DNA from: Rhodococcoides kroppenstedtii
Lineage (GTDB): Bacteria; Actinomycetota; Actinomycetes; Mycobacteriales; Mycobacteriaceae
DNA length: 64,000 bases
Assembly: GCF_900111805.1 (NCBI RefSeq)
Contig: NZ_FOJN01000013.1
Location: 87,522-151,521 of the forward strand
Direction: 5' to 3'
The notes under the pieces are model-generated. The model did not search any database. It was given only the letters and a program-made list of their open reading frames with translations, and had not been told where the DNA came from. The first letter of the stretch is position 1. The number at the start of each line of letters is the position of its first letter. This document shows, in pieces, positions 32,034 to 41,448 of the stretch. Made by a program: the position numbers and the translations under genes.

Positions 32034-33473
32034 CTAGACGCCCTTCGTTCCCGGCTCGTCGGGGAGGTCGACCACCTCGGCATCGACGACGTCGGCAGAG
32101 ACGACGTCGTCGGTCGTCGCGTCGGAGTCCACCGTGTCGGTCTCCACCGCATCGGCCTCGGTCTCGGTGGGCTCGGCGGCGTCGGCGGGTTCTCCGCTCT
32201 CCGGCTGCTCGACGGCCGGGCCGGCAGGCAGCCCGGCGATCGCGTCGCGGGGTTCCGACGCACGGTCGGCGTCGGACGCCTCGTCGGCCGGGTCGTCCCA
32301 CCCGTGCACGTCGTGCCGACGCAGGAGGTACGCCGCGACGCCCGCGGCGACGACGCCCACCACGAGGCACCAGGTGAAGGCCGTGACGGCGAACAATGCG
32401 ACATCCGCACCGAACCGGCCGAAGGTTCCGACGACGCCCCCGGACACCGCCGACACCGCCGCGCACCCCAGCGCCACCAGAACAGCGGCCAGAGAGGCTG
32501 CGCGGAGCGCGTCCGGGAGGGTCGCGGTCGCACGTGCGGCCGCCCGTCCGAGCACGATCGCGGCCACCGCGGGGATCACGAGCAGAACCGGCCACCAGAT
32601 CTGGGCCGACGATTCCGGCAACGCCGCCAGCACGGGCACCGCGGGGAGCTCACCTCCGGTGGTCTCGAACACGCTGACCGACGCGGCACCCGCGGCCGCC
32701 GACGCCCCGCTCACGACGGACGCCGCGGCGACGACGACGTTCGGCAGATAGAGAACGGACAGCGCGGTCAGTCCGAGCGCTCCGCCGACACCGCCTCCGG
32801 CCTCCAGGACGGCACCCATGGTGGACATCGACAGCGCGAGCGACACGACCACCGTCACAGCGCCGCCCGCGACCAGAACCGCTCCGGCACGAGCCGCCGG
32901 GCCCGCGGCCGCGAGCGCCCAGGCCGGGAGATCGAGGCGGTGCACCGGCGTCGGCCACGTCCCGCGTACACATCCCAGAGCGGCGCCCAGGCCGTGGACC
33001 AGCAGGACCCACCCGACCGTGGCCAGGAAGCCGGGGGTGCTCATCGCGATCACGGTGGACGCGTCGCCGATCATCGCCAGCATCACCACCGCCATCGCGA
33101 GCGGTCCGCCGAGCGCGGCGGCGACCACCCACACCACGTCGCGGCGTGACGACGACGGCGTCACCGCACGCGCCACCTGGCGCGCCACGCCGCGGATCAG
33201 CAGTGCGGTGGGGAGAATCGGCAGCAACGACAACGTGGCGCCCGCGATGCCCAGCGGCACCTGATGGACGGCCAACCAGGTCCCCGCGAGCGCGCCGAAC
33301 GTGCCCGTCAGATCGCTGCCCGCCAGGACCAGCGTCAACACCACGACCACCGACACCACGGCCAACAACACGCCCGACGGCCGGAACGCGACCCCCAGGA
33401 GCATGCGGGCATCGTCGGGCGACGGCATCAGACGGGTGCGCGCAGAGGCGTCACGATCGAGTAGCGAAGTCAT
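32034..33473 (-). CDS. perM: DUF6350 / PerM-like polytopic membrane protein
   Basis: 479 residues from ATG 33473; a GTG six codons upstream (33491) is an alternative. About eight or more hydrophobic helices fill residues 25-380 (GVLLAVVSVVVVLTLVLAG, LSLLPILPTALLIRGVA, STPGFLATVGWVLLVHGLG). A roughly 100-residue acidic tail rich in Asp, Ala, Glu and Thr follows. In M. tuberculosis the protein at this position (Rv0955, PerM, just upstream of purN) is an integral membrane protein linked to cell division and persistence; homology and gene order support the same identity. The acidic cytoplasmic tail is long and low-complexity. Upstream is the DUF5336 gene, 63 bases away on the same strand. Confidence 0.85.
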   Translation of the reverse strand: MTSLLDRDASARTRLMPSPDDARMLLGVAFRPSGVLLAVVSVVVVLTLVLAGSDLTGTFGALAGTWLAVHQVPLGIAGATLSLLPILPTALLIRGVARQVARAVTPSSSRRDVVWVVAAALGGPLAMAVVMLAMIGDASTVIAMSTPGFLATVGWVLLVHGLGAALGCVRGTWPTPVHRLDLPAWALAAAGPAARAGAVLVAGGAVTVVVSLALSMSTMGAVLEAGGGVGGALGLTALSVLYLPNVVVAAASVVSGASAAAGAASVSVFETTGGELPAVPVLAALPESSAQIWWPVLLVIPAVAAIVLGRAAARATATLPDALRAASLAAVLVALGCAAVSAVSGGVVGTFGRFGADVALFAVTAFTWCLVVGVVAAGVAAYLLRRHDVHGWDDPADEASDADRASEPRDAIAGLPAGPAVEQPESGEPADAAEPTETEADAVETDTVDSDATTDDVVSADVVDAEVVDLPDEPGTKGV

Positions 33474-33536
33474 CGCGGACCAGAATCCCACCGACGGCGG
33501 CCCGGGTGGTCCAGGCGCGCCGTCGGTGGTCGAGCG

Positions 33537-34736
33537 TCAGGGGCGGTCGCGGTCCTCGACCGGATCGAACGCCCGAGTGGAGTCCGAGGACGGGCCATCG
33601 GACGGCCCGGCCGAACCCGACTCCGGCGGGCGGGGTGCGTACCCCGGCTGGCCGTAACTCTGCGGCCGGCCGTAGCTGCCGGACGGCTGGTCGTAGCCGC
33701 CCTGCGGTTGCCCGTAGCCCTGCGGCTGCCCGTAACCACCCTGCGGCTGTCCGTAGCCCGGCGGTTGGCCGTAGCCACCCTGTGGCTGACCGTAGCCCTG
33801 CGGCTGGCCGTAGCCACCCTGCGGCTGGCCGTAGCCACCCTGTGGCTGACCGTAGCCCTGCGGCTGGCCGTAGCCACCCTGCGGCTGCCCGTAGCCCTGC
33901 GGCTGCCCGTAACCACCCTGCGGCTGCCAGTAGCCCTGCGGCTGACCGTAGCCACCCTGCGGTTGGCCGTAACCCTGCGGCTGACCGTAACCCTGCGGCT
34001 GGTACCCCTGCGACCGATCGAACGCCGACCCACCGCCGAACGGAGACTGCTTCGGCGTCCGCTTGTTCGGCAGGCTCACCACGCCGGCGTCGAGAAGCAC
34101 CAGGGCCACCGACGACGCCGCCTGCACCAGGCCGAGGATCAGCACGAGGATCGCGCCGATGCCCACCCCCACCTCGATGGTGGTGAACGGCGTCTCGATC
34201 GAGCCGGCATTGAACAGCTGAAAGACCAGGGTGAACACGCCCGCCACCGACAGGCCGGCGACGACCGGCCACGGTGCGACCTGCTTGGGCAGGAGCGACA
34301 GACCCACCACGACCGCCGCGGCAAGGAACAGGGCGACCGATGTCGCATCACCGACACTGCGCTCGAAGAAGTTGCTCGACTCGCCCTCGAGCGTGAACTG
34401 GGCGGCGAGCCCGAGCACGAACGCGAGCACGCCGGTCCCGAGCACCGCGAACGAGGCGATCCGCCGCACGGACCGCAGGGCCGCGTCCTTTCTTTCGGCG
34501 GTCGACGCGTCGTCGTCCGCGCTGCTTGCGCCGTCGGTCCCGCCGTCGTGACGCTCGGATGACGACGCACCGGCGTCGCCGTGATCGGCACGGCCCGGGT
34601 CCGTGGTGGGCACCGAGGACGTCGGCACCGACGCGGTGGGCACCGACACCGTCGGCTCGGAGCCGACCGGGGGCTGCGTCGAGCCGGTCGGCTCGTCCCC
34701 CGGTCGGCGGTCCGATTCACCTGGCTGAAGACTCAT
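33537..34736 (-). CDS. DUF5336 membrane protein with Gln-Pro-Gly-Tyr repeat tail (Rv0954-like)
   Basis: 399 residues in three parts: a disordered Ser/Thr/Asp-rich N-terminus (1-85), four hydrophobic helices (about 95-225: [74 protein letters not shown]), then a tail with about 16 tandem [13 protein letters not shown] units, followed by a Pro/Ser end. DUF5336 proteins occur next to PerM in mycobacteria. The aromatic low-complexity tail could phase-separate or bind other envelope proteins; that is inference. The start follows AGGACGAAC-type sequence by about seven bases. Confidence 0.87.
   Translation of the reverse strand: MSLQPGESDRRPGDEPTGSTQPPVGSEPTVSVPTASVPTSSVPTTDPGRADHGDAGASSSERHDGGTDGASSADDDASTAERKDAALRSVRRIASFAVLGTGVLAFVLGLAAQFTLEGESSNFFERSVGDATSVALFLAAAVVVGLSLLPKQVAPWPVVAGLSVAGVFTLVFQLFNAGSIETPFTTIEVGVGIGAILVLILGLVQAASSVALVLLDAGVVSLPNKRTPKQSPFGGGSAFDRSQGYQPQGYGQPQGYGQPQGGYGQPQGYWQPQGGYGQPQGYGQPQGGYGQPQGYGQPQGGYGQPQGGYGQPQGYGQPQGGYGQPPGYGQPQGGYGQPQGYGQPQGGYDQPSGSYGRPQSYGQPGYAPRPPESGSAGPSDGPSSDSTRAFDPVEDRDRP
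33655..34010 (-). repeat. in-frame tandem repeat encoding QPQG(G)YG units
   Basis: About 16 copies of an 18- or 21-base unit encoding QPQGYG or QPQGGYG (one QPPGYG, one QPQGYW), decaying at the 3' side of the gene into QPSGSYG and QSYGQPGY. The near identity at DNA level (CTGCGGCTGGCCGTAGCC cores on the plus strand) suggests recent expansion and makes copy number likely to vary between strains. Confidence 0.9.
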
Positions 34737-34818
34737 CCGAGTTCGTCCTCCTGTTCGTGGGGCGGCCCCGTGATCGGGAAATGTCGTCCGCCACCCTACG
34801 GATTATTCGGAGGCGAGG

Positions 34819-35943
34819 TCAGGCCGCGCCGACTCGCTCGCGATCGGTCGACCGGGCTGCCTCGATCTCCCTGACCAGCGGCAACACCTTCTCGCCGAAG
34901 TACTCGATCTCCTCCTGGAAGTGCAGGAATCCGCCCAGGATCAGGTCGACACCACGGTCCCGGTAATCGACGATGCGTTCCGCGACCTGCTCGGGCGTTC
35001 CGATCAGCTGCGTCTTGAAGCCGTCGTTGTACTGCACCAGGTCCTCGAAGGACGAGTCAGCCCACATGCCCTTCTTGTCGCCGGTGGAGTTGCCGGCCTG
35101 CTGGACGGCGCCGCGGAATCCCTCCACCGCAGGGCGATTGGCCTTCTCCACGATCTCCCGGAGCACGTCGCGCGCCTCCTTCTCCGAGTCGCGCGCGATG
35201 ATGAAGCCGTTCAGCCCGAACCTGACCTCTCGATCGTGCGCCCGAGCCACTTCCCGGACGTCGTCGATCTGTTCCGTGATGCCGTCGAAATCCTTGCCGT
35301 TGGAGAAGTACCAATCGGAGTACCGACCGGCGTTCTGCCGTGCGGCCGTGGAGTTTCCGCCCTGGAACAGCTCGGGGTTCGGCCGCTCGGGCGTGTTGAG
35401 CGGCTTGGGCTTGAGCGTGAAGTCGTGGATTCGGTAGAAGTCACCGCGGAAGTCCACGTCGTCCTCCGTCCAGATCTTGCGCAGGACCTGGAGGAACTCG
35501 GCGCTGCGGCGGTACCGCTCGTCGTGCTCGAGCCACGGCTCGCCGAGGTGGGTGAACTCGTCCTTGAACCAGCCGCTGACCACGTTGACCGCGAACCGCC
35601 CGCCGGACAGGTGATCCGCCGTCGCACCGAGCTTGGCCAGCACGGCCGGCTGCCACAGGCCGGGGTGAACGGCCGCAATCACTTTGAGCCGCTCGGTTGC
35701 CAACAACAGGGCGAGACTGAAGCTGGTGGACTCGTGCTGGTACTCGGCGCCGTAGCTCGCCTCGTACCGCACCTGGCTGAGGGCGTACTCGAAGCCGTTG
35801 TTCTCCGCGGTCTGCGCGAGCTTCTTGTTGTACTCGAACTCCCAGCTGGTGCGCTGTTCGATGTCGCTCGTAACCAGACCCCCGCTGACGTTGGGGACCC
35901 AGTACGCGAACTTCACGGCGTCGGCGATGTTCTCGGTGCTCAT
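34819..35943 (-). CDS. sfnG: FMNH2-dependent dimethylsulfone monooxygenase
   Basis: 374 residues, luciferase-like TIM barrel. FAYWVPNVSGGLVTSDIEQR, YALSQVRYEASYGAEYQHES, VNVVSGWFKDEFTHLGEPW, LEHDERYRRSAEF, ELFQGGNSTAAR and DLVQYNDGFKTQLIGTPEQV are the SfnG subgroup motifs known from Pseudomonas. It converts dimethylsulfone to methanesulfinate and formaldehyde using FMNH2 from a partner reductase, for growth on organic sulfur. Downstream partner of the sfnB-like gene on the same strand. A 14-base direct repeat lies just upstream. No flavin reductase gene is nearby. Confidence 0.93.
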   Translation of the reverse strand: MSTENIADAVKFAYWVPNVSGGLVTSDIEQRTSWEFEYNKKLAQTAENNGFEYALSQVRYEASYGAEYQHESTSFSLALLLATERLKVIAAVHPGLWQPAVLAKLGATADHLSGGRFAVNVVSGWFKDEFTHLGEPWLEHDERYRRSAEFLQVLRKIWTEDDVDFRGDFYRIHDFTLKPKPLNTPERPNPELFQGGNSTAARQNAGRYSDWYFSNGKDFDGITEQIDDVREVARAHDREVRFGLNGFIIARDSEKEARDVLREIVEKANRPAVEGFRGAVQQAGNSTGDKKGMWADSSFEDLVQYNDGFKTQLIGTPEQVAERIVDYRDRGVDLILGGFLHFQEEIEYFGEKVLPLVREIEAARSTDRERVGAA

Positions 35944-35956
35944 GTCTCTCGTTCTT

Positions 35957-35988
35957 GTCGGTGATGAAAGATGTCGTCGGTGATGAAA
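35957..35988. repeat. 14-base direct repeat between sfnB and sfnG
   Basis: GTCGGTGATGAAAG occurs at 35957-35970 and again at 35975-35988, an 18-base period, in the 64-base spacer. It could be a tandem regulator site for sulfur control or a simple duplication; no known motif is recognised. Confidence 0.55.
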
Positions 35989-36007
35989 GTCGTTACGGGA
36001 CAGACGC

Positions 36008-37243
36008 TCAGGAGTACCAGGTGGGTGTCGGCAGTTCGCCGGTGAGCACGTGGCGGCCCACCTCCCGGCGCTTGTAGAACACCGGATCGTGCAGCGTGTG
36101 CGTCCGCACGTTGCGCCAGAACCGGTCGAATCCGTGACTGGAGGCGGTCGCTCGCGCGCCCAGGGCCTCGAAGATGCCGGCGGTGATCTCGAGGGCGACC
36201 TCCGTCGCGCGCGCCTTGGCCGCCGCGACGCGGACCTCGTGCTCCCCGCGCTCGGCCTCCGTGACCGAGTCGGCGCGGTCGTGGAGCTGTTGCTGTTCCG
36301 CCGCAACGGCATCCGCCAGCGCCTCGACTGCCCACAGCTTGGCGGTGTAATCGCCGTAGAGGTCGACGATGTAGGGCTCGTCGAGAGCGTTGTCGACCGT
36401 CGAGTGCAACCACGCCCGCGTGGTGGTGTGGGTGTACTCGGCGGCGCTGTCGAGGGCGCCGCGCGCGATGCCCAGGTAGAAGTTGACGAAGACCAGCTGA
36501 ATGATCGGCACGTTCAGCGTGTTGTAGACGCGCGGCTGGAACACCTTGTCGACGAAGCCCGCCGCCGAACTCCAGTCCGTGCGTACGTTATCGATGGTGA
36601 CGCTGCCGCTCTCGGTGCGCCGCTGACCGATGTTGTCCCAGTCGTCGTGGAAGGTCAGACCCTCGGAGTTCGACGGCACGATCGCGAAGATGTGGGTGTC
36701 CGTGCCGGACAGGACGCCCTCGAGAACCGTGACGTCGGAGACGCGGCTGCCCGTGGCGAACGTCTTGGCACCGTGGTAAACGAGGGTGTCGCCCTCGTCC
36801 GCGATCTCGACGTCGTTGTCGCGCGGATTGACCGCGCCGCCGAAGAACCACCGGCTCTCTGTAGCGGCCTGCTCGACCGCGGCGATCTGCTCGGGCGTGC
36901 CCACCAGTCGGGCCGCCCAGAACCACAGCAGGTGGTAGCCGTACAGCTGGCCGATCGAGCCGTCGGCCGTCGCCACCTCGCGGATGAGGCGGTATGCCGT
37001 CTCCCAGGTCTGGCCGCCCCCGCCGAACTCCACCGGCCCCAGCACCGTGGCCAGTCCGGAATCCTTGAGCAGCGCCACCTCGGCAAGCGGTGGTTCCGTG
37101 CCGCGGTCGCGGGCGACGGCATCCTCCGCCAGGATCGTCGCCACGTCGCGTGCGCGGTCGATCCACTCCTCGGGTGTGGTCGGTGTGGTGGTCCAGTGCC
37201 CCCCGGCACCGGTCCCGCTCGGTCGGTTCTCGGTGATCGTCAT
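36008..37243 (-). CDS. sfnB: SfnB/DszC-like flavin monooxygenase of the acyl-CoA dehydrogenase superfamily
   Basis: 411 residues, acyl-CoA dehydrogenase fold: N-terminal helices (PPLAEVALLKDSGLATVLGP), ATADGSIGQLYGYH, the flavin-binding TFATGSRVSDVTVLEG and the C-terminal helical domain (SSHGFDRFWRNVRTHTLHDP). The last segment, with Arg and His in place of the dehydrogenase catalytic Glu, is typical of the SfnB/DszC/SsuD-associated oxygenases that work with FMNH2 in organosulfur metabolism. Probably acts with SfnG under sulfate limitation. The exact substrate (sulfone, sulfoxide or alkanesulfonate) is uncertain. First gene of the pair. Confidence 0.88.
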   Translation of the reverse strand: MTITENRPSGTGAGGHWTTTPTTPEEWIDRARDVATILAEDAVARDRGTEPPLAEVALLKDSGLATVLGPVEFGGGGQTWETAYRLIREVATADGSIGQLYGYHLLWFWAARLVGTPEQIAAVEQAATESRWFFGGAVNPRDNDVEIADEGDTLVYHGAKTFATGSRVSDVTVLEGVLSGTDTHIFAIVPSNSEGLTFHDDWDNIGQRRTESGSVTIDNVRTDWSSAAGFVDKVFQPRVYNTLNVPIIQLVFVNFYLGIARGALDSAAEYTHTTTRAWLHSTVDNALDEPYIVDLYGDYTAKLWAVEALADAVAAEQQQLHDRADSVTEAERGEHEVRVAAAKARATEVALEITAGIFEALGARATASSHGFDRFWRNVRTHTLHDPVFYKRREVGRHVLTGELPTPTWYS

Positions 37244-37320
37244 GCCCGGCAGTACACCGGGAAACGGCCGCCCGGCGACAGCATTGCGATCGGGGTGATT
37301 CGTACTGTTCGCCAGAGCGC

Positions 37321-37355
37321 CGAAGGCCGGTCCCCCTGTGGGAAACCGGCCTTCG
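37321..37355 (-). terminator. rho-independent terminator after sucD
   Basis: Eleven-base perfect stem CGAAGGCCGGT (37321-37331) / ACCGGCCTTCG (37345-37355) with a 13-base loop, 24 bases downstream of the sucD stop on the minus strand. Confidence 0.75.
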
Positions 37356-37378
37356 GGCGTCGCAGACGGTGGAGCTGC

Positions 37379-38281
37379 TTACTTCTTCTCGAGGATCTCC
37401 CGCGCCAGAGCGGCGGTCTCGGACGGCGTCTTGCCGACCTTGACGCCGGCCGCCTCGAGGGCGTCCTTCTTGGCCTGGGCGGTGCCCGACGAGCCGGAGA
37501 CGATGGCACCGGCGTGGCCCATGGTCTTGCCCTCCGGTGCGGTGAAGCCGGCGACGTAGCCGACGACCGGCTTGGTCACGTTGGCCTTGATGTAATCGGC
37601 CGCACGCTCTTCCGCGTCGCCACCGATCTCGCCGATCATGACGATGATCTCGGTCTCGGGGTCCTTCTCGAACGCCTCGATGGCGTCGATGTGGGTGGTG
37701 CCGATGACCGGGTCGCCGCCGATGCCGATGGCGGTGGAGAAACCGAAGTCACGGAGCTCGAACATCATCTGGTAGGTCAGGGTGCCCGACTTCGAGACCA
37801 GGCCGATGGGGCCCTTGCCCGCGATGTTGGCCGGGGTGATGCCGACCAGCGCCTCGCCGGGAGTGATGATGCCGGGGCAGTTCGGCCCGATGATGCGGGT
37901 CTTCTCGCCCTTCTCCACGTTGTAGGCCCACGCGTAGGCGCTGTCCTGCACCGGGATTCCCTCGGTGATGACGACGAGCAGCGGGATCTCGGCGTCGATG
38001 GCCTCGACGATGGCGTCCTTGGAGAACGCCGGCGGCACGAACGCGATGGAGACGTCGGCGCCGGTCTTCTCCATGGCCTCGGCGACGGAGCCGAAGACGG
38101 GGAGCTCGACGTCGGAACCGTCGGCTGCCTTGTGCGACACGGTGGTTCCGGCCTTGCGGGCGTTGACGCCGCCCACGACCTGCGTACCGGCCTTGAGCAT
38201 GAGGGCGGTGTGCTTGGTGCCCTCGCCGCCCGTGATGCCCTGGACGATGACCTTGTTGTTCTTGTTCAGGAAGATCGACAT
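37379..38281 (-). CDS. sucD: succinyl-CoA ligase (ADP/GDP-forming) alpha subunit
   Basis: 300 residues. [19 protein letters not shown] is the CoA-binding start. [49 protein letters not shown] and [11 protein letters not shown] are standard, the last with the phospho-acceptor His. With SucC it converts succinyl-CoA to succinate with nucleotide triphosphate formation in the TCA cycle. Downstream of sucC by 15 bases. A strong hairpin follows. Confidence 0.98.
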   Translation of the reverse strand: MSIFLNKNNKVIVQGITGGEGTKHTALMLKAGTQVVGGVNARKAGTTVSHKAADGSDVELPVFGSVAEAMEKTGADVSIAFVPPAFSKDAIVEAIDAEIPLLVVITEGIPVQDSAYAWAYNVEKGEKTRIIGPNCPGIITPGEALVGITPANIAGKGPIGLVSKSGTLTYQMMFELRDFGFSTAIGIGGDPVIGTTHIDAIEAFEKDPETEIIVMIGEIGGDAEERAADYIKANVTKPVVGYVAGFTAPEGKTMGHAGAIVSGSSGTAQAKKDALEAAGVKVGKTPSETAALAREILEKK

Positions 38282-38296
38282 TGTGTGTTCAGCCCT

Positions 38297-39460
38297 CTAC
38301 TTCGCAGCCAGCTCGGCGGCCTTGTCGGCGCCCTCGTCCATGGTCTCGGCGAGCGTCACCAGCGGGTGCGCGGCGTCGGCGAGAATCTTGCGGCCTTCCT
38401 CGACCTTGTTGCCGTCGAGGCGAACCACCAGCGGCTTGTTGGCGTCGTCGCCCAGCTTCTTCAGCGCACCGACGATGCCGTTGGCGACGGCGTCGCACGC
38501 GGTGATGCCGCCGAAGACGTTGACGAACACGCTCTTGACCTGGTCGTCGCCGAGGATGACGTCGAGACCGTTGGCCATGACCTCGGCCGAGGCGCCGCCA
38601 CCGATGTCGAGGAAGTTGGCGGGCTTGACGCCGCCATGGGCCTCACCGGCGTACGCGACGACGTCGAGGGTCGACATGACCAGCCCGGCGCCGTTGCCGA
38701 TGATACCGACCTGTCCGTCGAGCTTGACGTAGTTCAGGTCGTTCGCCTTGGCCTTCGCCTCGAGCGGGTCGGCCGCGTCGGCGTCCTCGAACTCGACGTG
38801 GGCCTTCTGGCGGAAGTCCGCGTTGGCGTCCAGGGTGACCTTGCCGTCGAGGGCGAGGATCTGATCGTCCGGCGTGCGCACGAGGGGGTTGACCTCGACG
38901 AGGAGGGCGTCTTCCTTGATGAAGACTTCCCACAGCTTCTGGATGGTGTTGGCGGCGGCGTCCAGCACCTCGGCGGGCAGCTTGCCGGCCTCGGCGATCT
39001 GTCGCGCGAACGCCAGATCGACACCCTTGACGGCGTCGACGGGGATGCGAGCGAGGGCGTCCGGGTTTTCCTCGGCCGTCACCTCGATCTCGACGCCACC
39101 CTCGACGGAGCACATCGCCAGGTAGGTGCGGTTGGTGCGGTCGAGCAGGAAGGAGATGTAGTACTCCTCCGCGATGTCGCTCGCCTCGGCGACGAGGAGC
39201 TTCTTGACGACGTGGCCCTTGATGTCCAGGCCCAGGATCGCCTCGGCGTTGGCTTCCGCCTCCGCGACGTCCTTCGAGTACTTGACGCCGCCGGCCTTGC
39301 CGCGGCCACCGACCTTGACCTGCGCCTTGACCATGACCGGCTTGCCGATTTCCTCGGCGATCGCGCGGGCACCGGCCACCGTGTCGGTGACACGTCCGGC
39401 CGACGTCGGAACTTCGTGCTTGGCGAAGAGTTCCTTCGCCTGGTATTCGAAGAGATCCAT
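38297..39460 (-). CDS. sucC: succinyl-CoA ligase (ADP/GDP-forming) beta subunit
   Basis: 387 residues. ATP-grasp fold: [50 protein letters not shown] and, in the C-terminal ligase domain, [28 protein letters not shown] and [10 protein letters not shown]. Length is typical. First gene of sucC-sucD. The upstream 136 bases hold a plausible minus-strand -10 (TATTGT, near 39524-39529) and no hairpin. In M. tuberculosis sucC-sucD sit at the equivalent position (Rv0951-Rv0952). Confidence 0.98.
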   Translation of the reverse strand: MDLFEYQAKELFAKHEVPTSAGRVTDTVAGARAIAEEIGKPVMVKAQVKVGGRGKAGGVKYSKDVAEAEANAEAILGLDIKGHVVKKLLVAEASDIAEEYYISFLLDRTNRTYLAMCSVEGGVEIEVTAEENPDALARIPVDAVKGVDLAFARQIAEAGKLPAEVLDAAANTIQKLWEVFIKEDALLVEVNPLVRTPDDQILALDGKVTLDANADFRQKAHVEFEDADAADPLEAKAKANDLNYVKLDGQVGIIGNGAGLVMSTLDVVAYAGEAHGGVKPANFLDIGGGASAEVMANGLDVILGDDQVKSVFVNVFGGITACDAVANGIVGALKKLGDDANKPLVVRLDGNKVEEGRKILADAAHPLVTLAETMDEGADKAAELAAK

Positions 39461-39596
39461 CAGCTCACCATCTCGTCTGCGTTGACGCCCGCTCGAGGGG
39501 TAGGAGCGGGTCCGACCAACGACAATAACGACCGGCCCGGAGGCCCGGACAACACCCCGTGTCCGTTGTGCTCCATCTCACCGACCAGCGCGAATG

Positions 39597-41233
39597 CTAC
39601 TCGTCGGTACTAGTGAGCAGGCCGCTGAGCAGCGCCGACACGATTGCACCGACGCCCGTGATCGCGGCGCCGACCGCAGCGCCGTCCACGATCGCCGCGA
39701 GGGCGAGGCCGCCCGCTCCCACCGTCGTACCGACGGCCGCCGCCACGGCGCGAGAACGCCGCGCGCGCAGCAGGATCGCCGCCGTCGTCACCACGACGGC
39801 CGCGAACACGACGCGGCCCCACACGTCCCATCCCCACGGCCACGTCCCGATCCAGCCGCCGAGCCGTCCGTCGACCGACCGCGCCGGCAGCAGCGACCCG
39901 ACGACGATCAGGACGGCCGACGTCCAGGCCACCGAGCGGACGAGCAGTGGCCGCTCGGCGGCATCGGAGTCGACCGGATCGGAGCCCCCCGCGGCGGCGA
40001 GTGCCGGCGCAGCCACGACGGCGGCGAGTACGGAGAGCCCGAGGAGCCATCCACCGAGCCCGGGCCGCACCCCGTCGACGCCGACGCCGAGCACCACCGC
40101 CTGCAGCACCACCGCCACGAGAGCGACGTGTGCCGCCAGGATCGGTGCCGATGCCGGGCGGACCGACGGGGCGAACTCCGACAGACACAGCAGCACCCCC
40201 ACCGTGGCCACGACGACGCCCGACACGGCCACCGCGCCCAGCCCCGCGATGCGCGGAATCGGCCCGCTCGCGGCCAGGACCGGCAGCACGGACCCGGCCC
40301 CCGCCGCGGCCGCCGAGAGCAGGAGGAGTGAGCCGGCGACCAGGCGCGGGCGTTCGGTGCTCGTCGCGGCCGCTCGGCTGCCCGTCGACGCTCCCCCGCC
40401 GCGTCGGTGCGATTCGGCCGAGCGGCGGTGCGATCCGGGCGAGCCGCGGCGAGGAGGAGCGCCGCCCCGACGAGCCCGAGCCAGGTCCCCGGTCCGACGT
40501 CGATGCGATCGCCGGCCGTGGCGGCCGCCGGGACACGCGGGACGACGACGAGGAGCACCGACAGCGCGACGCCCACCAGCGCTCCACGGGTGACGTCCCG
40601 TCGTGGCGACGTGGCCGCCAGGGCGACGACCACGAGCACCGCGAGCGCGGCGAGGACGTACCCCAGGGCGAGCGAGAGCGGCGCACCCAGAACGGACGGC
40701 GCCAGGAAGACGGAGTCGGTGCTGACATTGGCCGGCGACACCACGGCCGCGGCCGCACCCGCCGCACCGAGAAGGACGAGCACCCCGCGCCGGGGTGCGT
40801 CGTCGACCGCGACGGACGGACGACGGGCCAGGGCGACCGCGGCCAGAACGCCGGCCACCACGTACGCGGCGTGGCCGGCGAGGAGCGCCACCGAACCGAA
40901 CGTCGGGGACGGCGCCGCGGCCGCCGTCGGCCGGTAGAGGTCCAGTCGGTCCGCGTCGAGGGCTCGGGCGAACAGTTGCAGATCGGTCACGGCGAGGCCG
41001 AGAGCGACGGCTCCGACGGCGGCCGTCGCGGCGAGGCCGAGATCGGGCCTTGACCGACGGCTCCCGAGCACCAGCGCGACCACCAGCGCCTGACCGACGA
41101 CGATCGCAACGGTCGAGCCGATCACCGGCCCGGCGAGGACGGGTGACGCGACGCCGACGACGGACGCGGCGGTCACCGCGACGGCGCCGACCAGGACGAG
41201 GGCGGCGGACCACGGTTCGAGCGGCTTCGTCAC
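39597..41233 (-). pseudogene. polytopic membrane protein gene with one-base frameshift
   Basis: Two adjoining frames both encode good membrane protein. From the GTG at 41233 one frame runs about 280 residues with seven or eight hydrophobic helices (AALVLVGAVAVTAASVVGVA, AAYVVAGVLAAVALARR, LGYVLAALAVLVVVALAA) and then becomes Arg/Pro/Ser-rich nonsense. At that point the -1 frame becomes membrane-like (LVAGSLLLLSAAAAGAGSV, WGWDVWGRVVFAAVVVTTAAIL) and runs to a stop at 39597. The switch lies at a run of five C on the plus strand (40393-40397, G5 in the message). A sixth G would join the frames as DAAGGASTGSRAAATS into one protein of about 545 residues. So this is a real frameshift mutation or a homopolymer sequencing error. 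Family not recognised. Confidence 0.75.
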
Positions 41234-41297
41234 GATCGACGACGGTATCGGTGACCCGATCGCTTCGGTCGTTCTCTCGAGTTACGCCAGGTAGCCT

Positions 41298-41313
41298 TGT
41301 GAGCCACCTCACA
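41298..41313. promoter_or_regulatory. CRP/GlxR-type binding site
   Basis: TGTGA-GCCACC-TCACA, a perfect match to the TGTGA-N6-TCACA consensus of CRP-family regulators (CRP/Rv3676 in mycobacteria, GlxR in corynebacteria). It lies 136 bases before the M23 peptidase start and 64 bases before the divergent membrane gene, so it could serve either promoter. Confidence 0.75.
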
Positions 41314-41448
41314 TATTCCGGCGGGACAGCGGATCGGCTTGCGCAGCCTGCGACCGTTTCGTTACCGTCGCCGAGGCTCACATCACGAGCAGGTCACGGC
41401 TTACCGCCGCGACATTCCACGGGTTCACGATCAGGAGGACGGCAGCTC

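Noticed and set aside
33655..34010. CRISPR-like array
   Set aside because: The repeats are in frame, without spacers, and encode a QPQGY tail.
36050..39613. Very long plus-strand open frame (over 1,100 codons) across sfnB, sucD and sucC
   Set aside because: It is antisense to three clear genes; codon bias of high-G+C genes on the other strand keeps it open and its protein is low-complexity.
39908..41233. Treating the first half of the membrane gene as a complete 441-residue protein
   Set aside because: Its last 160 residues are Arg/Pro/Ser-rich and out of frame with obvious membrane helices, so a frameshift is the better explanation.
41234..41448. Riboswitch in front of the M23 peptidase gene
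   Set aside because: Wall-hydrolase genes of actinobacteria can carry ydaO-type leaders, but the conserved core of that element was not found here; the CRP site and a normal leader explain the region.
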